A stretch of 60,813 bases of DNA from an uncultured Candidatus Saccharibacteria bacterium (GTDB taxonomy: Bacteria; Patescibacteriota; Saccharimonadia; Saccharimonadales; Saccharimonadaceae). The stretch is taken from NCBI GenBank assembly GCA_938042065.1, contig CALISG010000016.1, positions 1 to 60,813 on the forward strand, given 5' to 3'. Every line of letters starts with the position of its first letter. Within the stretch, counting starts at the first letter, position 1. Under the pieces are notes generated by a model that was not told the origin of the DNA, searched no databases, and saw nothing but the letters and a program-made list of their open reading frames with translations. Shown in pieces: positions 58,973 through 60,813 of the stretch. The position numbers were made by a program, and so were the translations under genes.

Positions 58973-59316
58973 CGCTTTACTCCTTTCTCGAGATTTTTCA
59001 GCGAATTATTTAACAGTTTTATCCGATCTTTCAATTCATCCACCAATTGCTTGCCATTGTCAGTCAGCGAATAATATTTGCGCGGCGGACCTTGCTCGCT
59101 TTCCTGCCATTCGTGCTGCAAATAGCCGTATTTTTGCAAGCGGCTGAGCAGCGGGTAAATTGTCCCCTCAACCACCATCAGCTCCGACTCGCTCAATTGC
59201 TTCACAATGTCGCCGGTATATTGCGGTTGTTTGGCACAAACCAGCAGCACACAGTAGACCAAAAAACCTTTGCGCAGCTGAATCGCTAAGCTTTCGGCGT
59301 AAGCACTAACGTCCAT
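58969..59316 (-). CDS. PadR-family transcriptional regulator
   Basis: A 115-residue winged-helix repressor: 'IQLRKGFLVYCVLLVCAKQP' then 'QYTGDIVKQLSESELMVVEG', 'TIYPLLSRLQKYGYLQHEW' (recognition helix) and 'PPRKYYSLTDNGKQL' (wing), ending in a dimerisation helix. ATG 59316 is behind AGAGGAG; an upstream frame start was rejected. It overlaps the ABC ATPase gene by 11 bp and the PspC gene by 4 bp, so all are one operon. Likely autoregulator of that operon. Confidence 0.92.
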   Translation of the reverse strand: MDVSAYAESLAIQLRKGFLVYCVLLVCAKQPQYTGDIVKQLSESELMVVEGTIYPLLSRLQKYGYLQHEWQESEQGPPRKYYSLTDNGKQLVDELKDRIKLLNNSLKNLEKGVKR

Positions 59317-60004
59317 GCTTTTTCTCCTCTGGCACGGTCGATTTCTCAACCCGCCCGTCTTTAATTATGATCTGATAATCGCATTTCTTCGCCAGGTCGA
59401 CGTCGTGTGTCACTACAATCAGCGTGACACCCTTTTGCTTATTATAATCAAATAGCAATCCTTCCACCTTAGCGCCAGTTTCGCTGTCCAGGTTGCCGGT
59501 CGGCTCGTCGGCAAAGATGATTTGCGGATCGCCGACAATCGCCCGAGCAATCGCCAAGCGCTGCTTTTGCCCGCCCGACAAATCTTTGGCACGGTTTTTG
59601 CGCTTATCGTACAAATCCACCGCTTTAAGCGCCGCATTGATTTTGTGCGCCCGCTTTTTGCGCGGCAGCCGCGCGATTTCCAGTGGCAAGCTGACGTTGT
59701 CAACCACGCTCTCATTGCCTTGGACAAAAAAGCTCTGAAAGATAAAGCCGATTTTCTTGGCGCGAAACTCATCGACACGCTTCGGCTTCAGCTGCAAGAT
59801 GTCTTGCCCGTCGATGATCACCTGACCATGCTGTGGCCGGTCTAGCCCAGAGATCGCGTGCATCAGCGTCGATTTTCCAGAACCGGATTTACCGAGGATG
59901 GCCACGCTCGCGCCCGTCGGGATGTTCAAGCTGACATTTTTCAGCGCCGTAAATTGGTTTTTCTTTTTGCCGTAAATTTTCGTCACATTCTTTAGTTCAA
60001 TCAT
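59306..60004 (-). CDS. ABC transporter ATP-binding protein (MacB/LolD-type)
   Basis: A 232-residue ATPase: Walker A 'GKSGSGKST', Q loop 'IFQSFFVQGNE', signature 'LSGGQKQRLAIARA', Walker B 'IIFADEPTGNLD' and H loop 'VVTHD', typical of the MacB/LolD/FtsE group. The linked permease at 60015 is of the same family. The substrate is unknown; family members export lipids, peptides or antimicrobials. Co-transcribed with the PadR/PspC genes, suggesting control by envelope stress. Confidence 0.95.
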   Translation of the reverse strand: MIELKNVTKIYGKKKNQFTALKNVSLNIPTGASVAILGKSGSGKSTLMHAISGLDRPQHGQVIIDGQDILQLKPKRVDEFRAKKIGFIFQSFFVQGNESVVDNVSLPLEIARLPRKKRAHKINAALKAVDLYDKRKNRAKDLSGGQKQRLAIARAIVGDPQIIFADEPTGNLDSETGAKVEGLLFDYNKQKGVTLIVVTHDVDLAKKCDYQIIIKDGRVEKSTVPEEKKHGR

Positions 60005-60014
60005 GATGTTTCTC

Positions 60015-60813
60015 CTATTCCGTCCTTAATGCCTCAATTGGATCTAGCTTTGTTGCTTTGCGGCTCGGTAGCCAGCCAGAAATAACCGCCATCGCCACCA
60101 GACCAATCACCAGCAAACCAATGTGCAGCGGATTAATCACCAGCAAGTTCGTCCCTGCGCTTAACTTCAGCGCGCTGGCAATCACTGGATTCAGCAGCGT
60201 CACCAAGCTCGCCAAGCCCACGCCAATCAAGCCACCTAGTAAACCAACCCACGCCGCTTCGTAACGAAATAGTTTGCCAATATCGCGGCCGCTCATTCCC
60301 AGCGCCTTCATCAACCCGATTTGACTGGTTCGCTCCAGCACCGAAATGTACATGGTGTTGATAATCCCGAACACGCTCGCCAGCAGCGCCAAACCGCCAA
60401 ATCCCGCCAGCGCCGCTTGCGCCGCATTGACCATGGTGAGCAGCGTCTTGCGCACGTCCTGAATCGAATAGGCGCTGTAGTCTTTGTTAATTTCGTCTTT
60501 CACCGCATCAATATTTTTCTCATCGTCAACCGACACTAGCGCCGTCGAATACTCATTCGGCTGGCTTTTGTCGTGGCTAAATTCGTAGATTTCCTTAGCG
60601 TCGGCGGTCGAGATTCGCAGCATCGGTTGATAATATAAAATCGTATCCGACGCTTTGTCAACCGCAGTAATCTTCAGCGGCATTTCCTTAGCAACCTCGC
60701 TGCCTTGTGCTGCACTACGCAAACCCAGCGTAATCGTCTGACCAATTGCCGACTGCGCATCCTTGAAGCCCAGTTGCTTGACATAAGCCTCCGGGATGAT
60801 AATTTCACCAGGC
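60015..60813 (-). CDS. MacB/FtsX-type ABC transporter permease, N-terminus beyond the window
   Basis: The frame continues upstream to the right edge, so the N-terminal part is missing. Visible: part of the MacB periplasmic domain ('PGEIIIPEAYVKQLG') and the C-terminal FtsX core with three membrane helices ('FGGLALLASVFGIINTMYISV', 'RTSQIGLMKALGMSGRDIGKLF', 'LVTLLNPVI' and 'GLVAMAVISGWLPSRKATKLD'), the last ending in 'DPIEALRTE', the family signature. 10 bp upstream of the ATPase, so it is a pair. The internal ATG at 60722 is not the true start. Confidence 0.9.
   Translation of the reverse strand, partial: PGEIIIPEAYVKQLGFKDAQSAIGQTITLGLRSAAQGSEVAKEMPLKITAVDKASDTILYYQPMLRISTADAKEIYEFSHDKSQPNEYSTALVSVDDEKNIDAVKDEINKDYSAYSIQDVRKTLLTMVNAAQAALAGFGGLALLASVFGIINTMYISVLERTSQIGLMKALGMSGRDIGKLFRYEAAWVGLLGGLIGVGLASLVTLLNPVIASALKLSAGTNLLVINPLHIGLLVIGLVAMAVISGWLPSRKATKLDPIEALRTE

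Noticed and set aside
1..60813. CRISPR array, IS element, rRNA operon or prophage
   Set aside because: No spaced direct repeats of CRISPR type, no transposase or integrase, no rRNA-like sequence and no phage structural genes were seen.

Overview
The window reads as a chromosomal segment of a small-genome ultrasmall bacterium, most likely a Candidatus Saccharibacteria (TM7/Patescibacteria) genome. This is inferred from the tightly packed gene order, the complete type IV pilus assembly set without an outer-membrane secretin, the minimal housekeeping complement, several small proteins and an LxETG-anchored giant surface protein. Base composition is moderate except in a few AT-rich patches. TGA is used as a normal stop (pilM, pilN, ruvA), so the Gly-recoding of Gracilibacteria does not apply.

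Layout. 1-2.4 kb: accessory genes, with a partial helical-repeat protein at the left edge, two hypothetical proteins and a GIY-YIG gene split by an in-frame amber codon. 2.4-9.4 kb: ftsH-murJ-truncated lepA, tilS and a dinB pair. 9.4-12.5 kb: CAT tRNAs flanking a three-gene cassette (membrane protein, stand-alone ATP-cone, cysteine-less flavoprotein). 12.5-18.2 kb: an FtsB/DivIC-like protein and a 1711-residue surface protein. 18.3-26 kb: a CAT tRNA, murC, a MazG-like protein, a TrmB-type regulator, trmB methyltransferase, secreted and HD proteins and one AT-rich foreign-looking gene. 26-34 kb: aspS and the pilus operon pilB-pilC-pilM-pilN-pilO plus a small membrane protein and a PRC-barrel protein. 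34-49 kb: recX, recA, an orphan pseudopilin, ruvB, a class-I-PDE-like HD protein, a DUF262/HNH (GmrSD-like) gene, ruvA, a class A PBP, ruvC, a cysteine-repeat lamin-tail protein, yebC and comEC. 49-60.8 kb: tRNA-Lys, dnaJ under a perfect CIRCE operator, a CBS-domain protein, a DsbA-like protein, a GT2-GT39 fusion with an HTH regulator and two-component system, and an ABC transporter/PadR/PspC operon running off the right edge.

How it fits together. Pilus ATPase, platform and PilMNO with ComEC, RecA, RecX and RuvABC form a plausible DNA-uptake and recombination toolkit. MurC, MurJ, the PBP and the FtsB-like protein serve wall synthesis and division. The giant adhesin, cysteine-repeat wall proteins, DsbA-like thiol oxidant and glycosyltransferase fusion form the cell-surface side, presumably for attachment to a host bacterium. 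The most notable observations are: (i) a relic of the ruvA 3' end beside the DUF262 gene, suggesting a defence gene inserted at the ruvA terminus; (ii) at least a dozen genes whose -10 box lies 6-9 nt from the start codon, implying leaderless mRNAs; (iii) a flavoprotein that lost its redox cysteines and catalytic His, in an operon with a lone ATP-cone; and (iv) an EF4/LepA lacking its C-terminal half and carrying a large insert in its GTPase domain.
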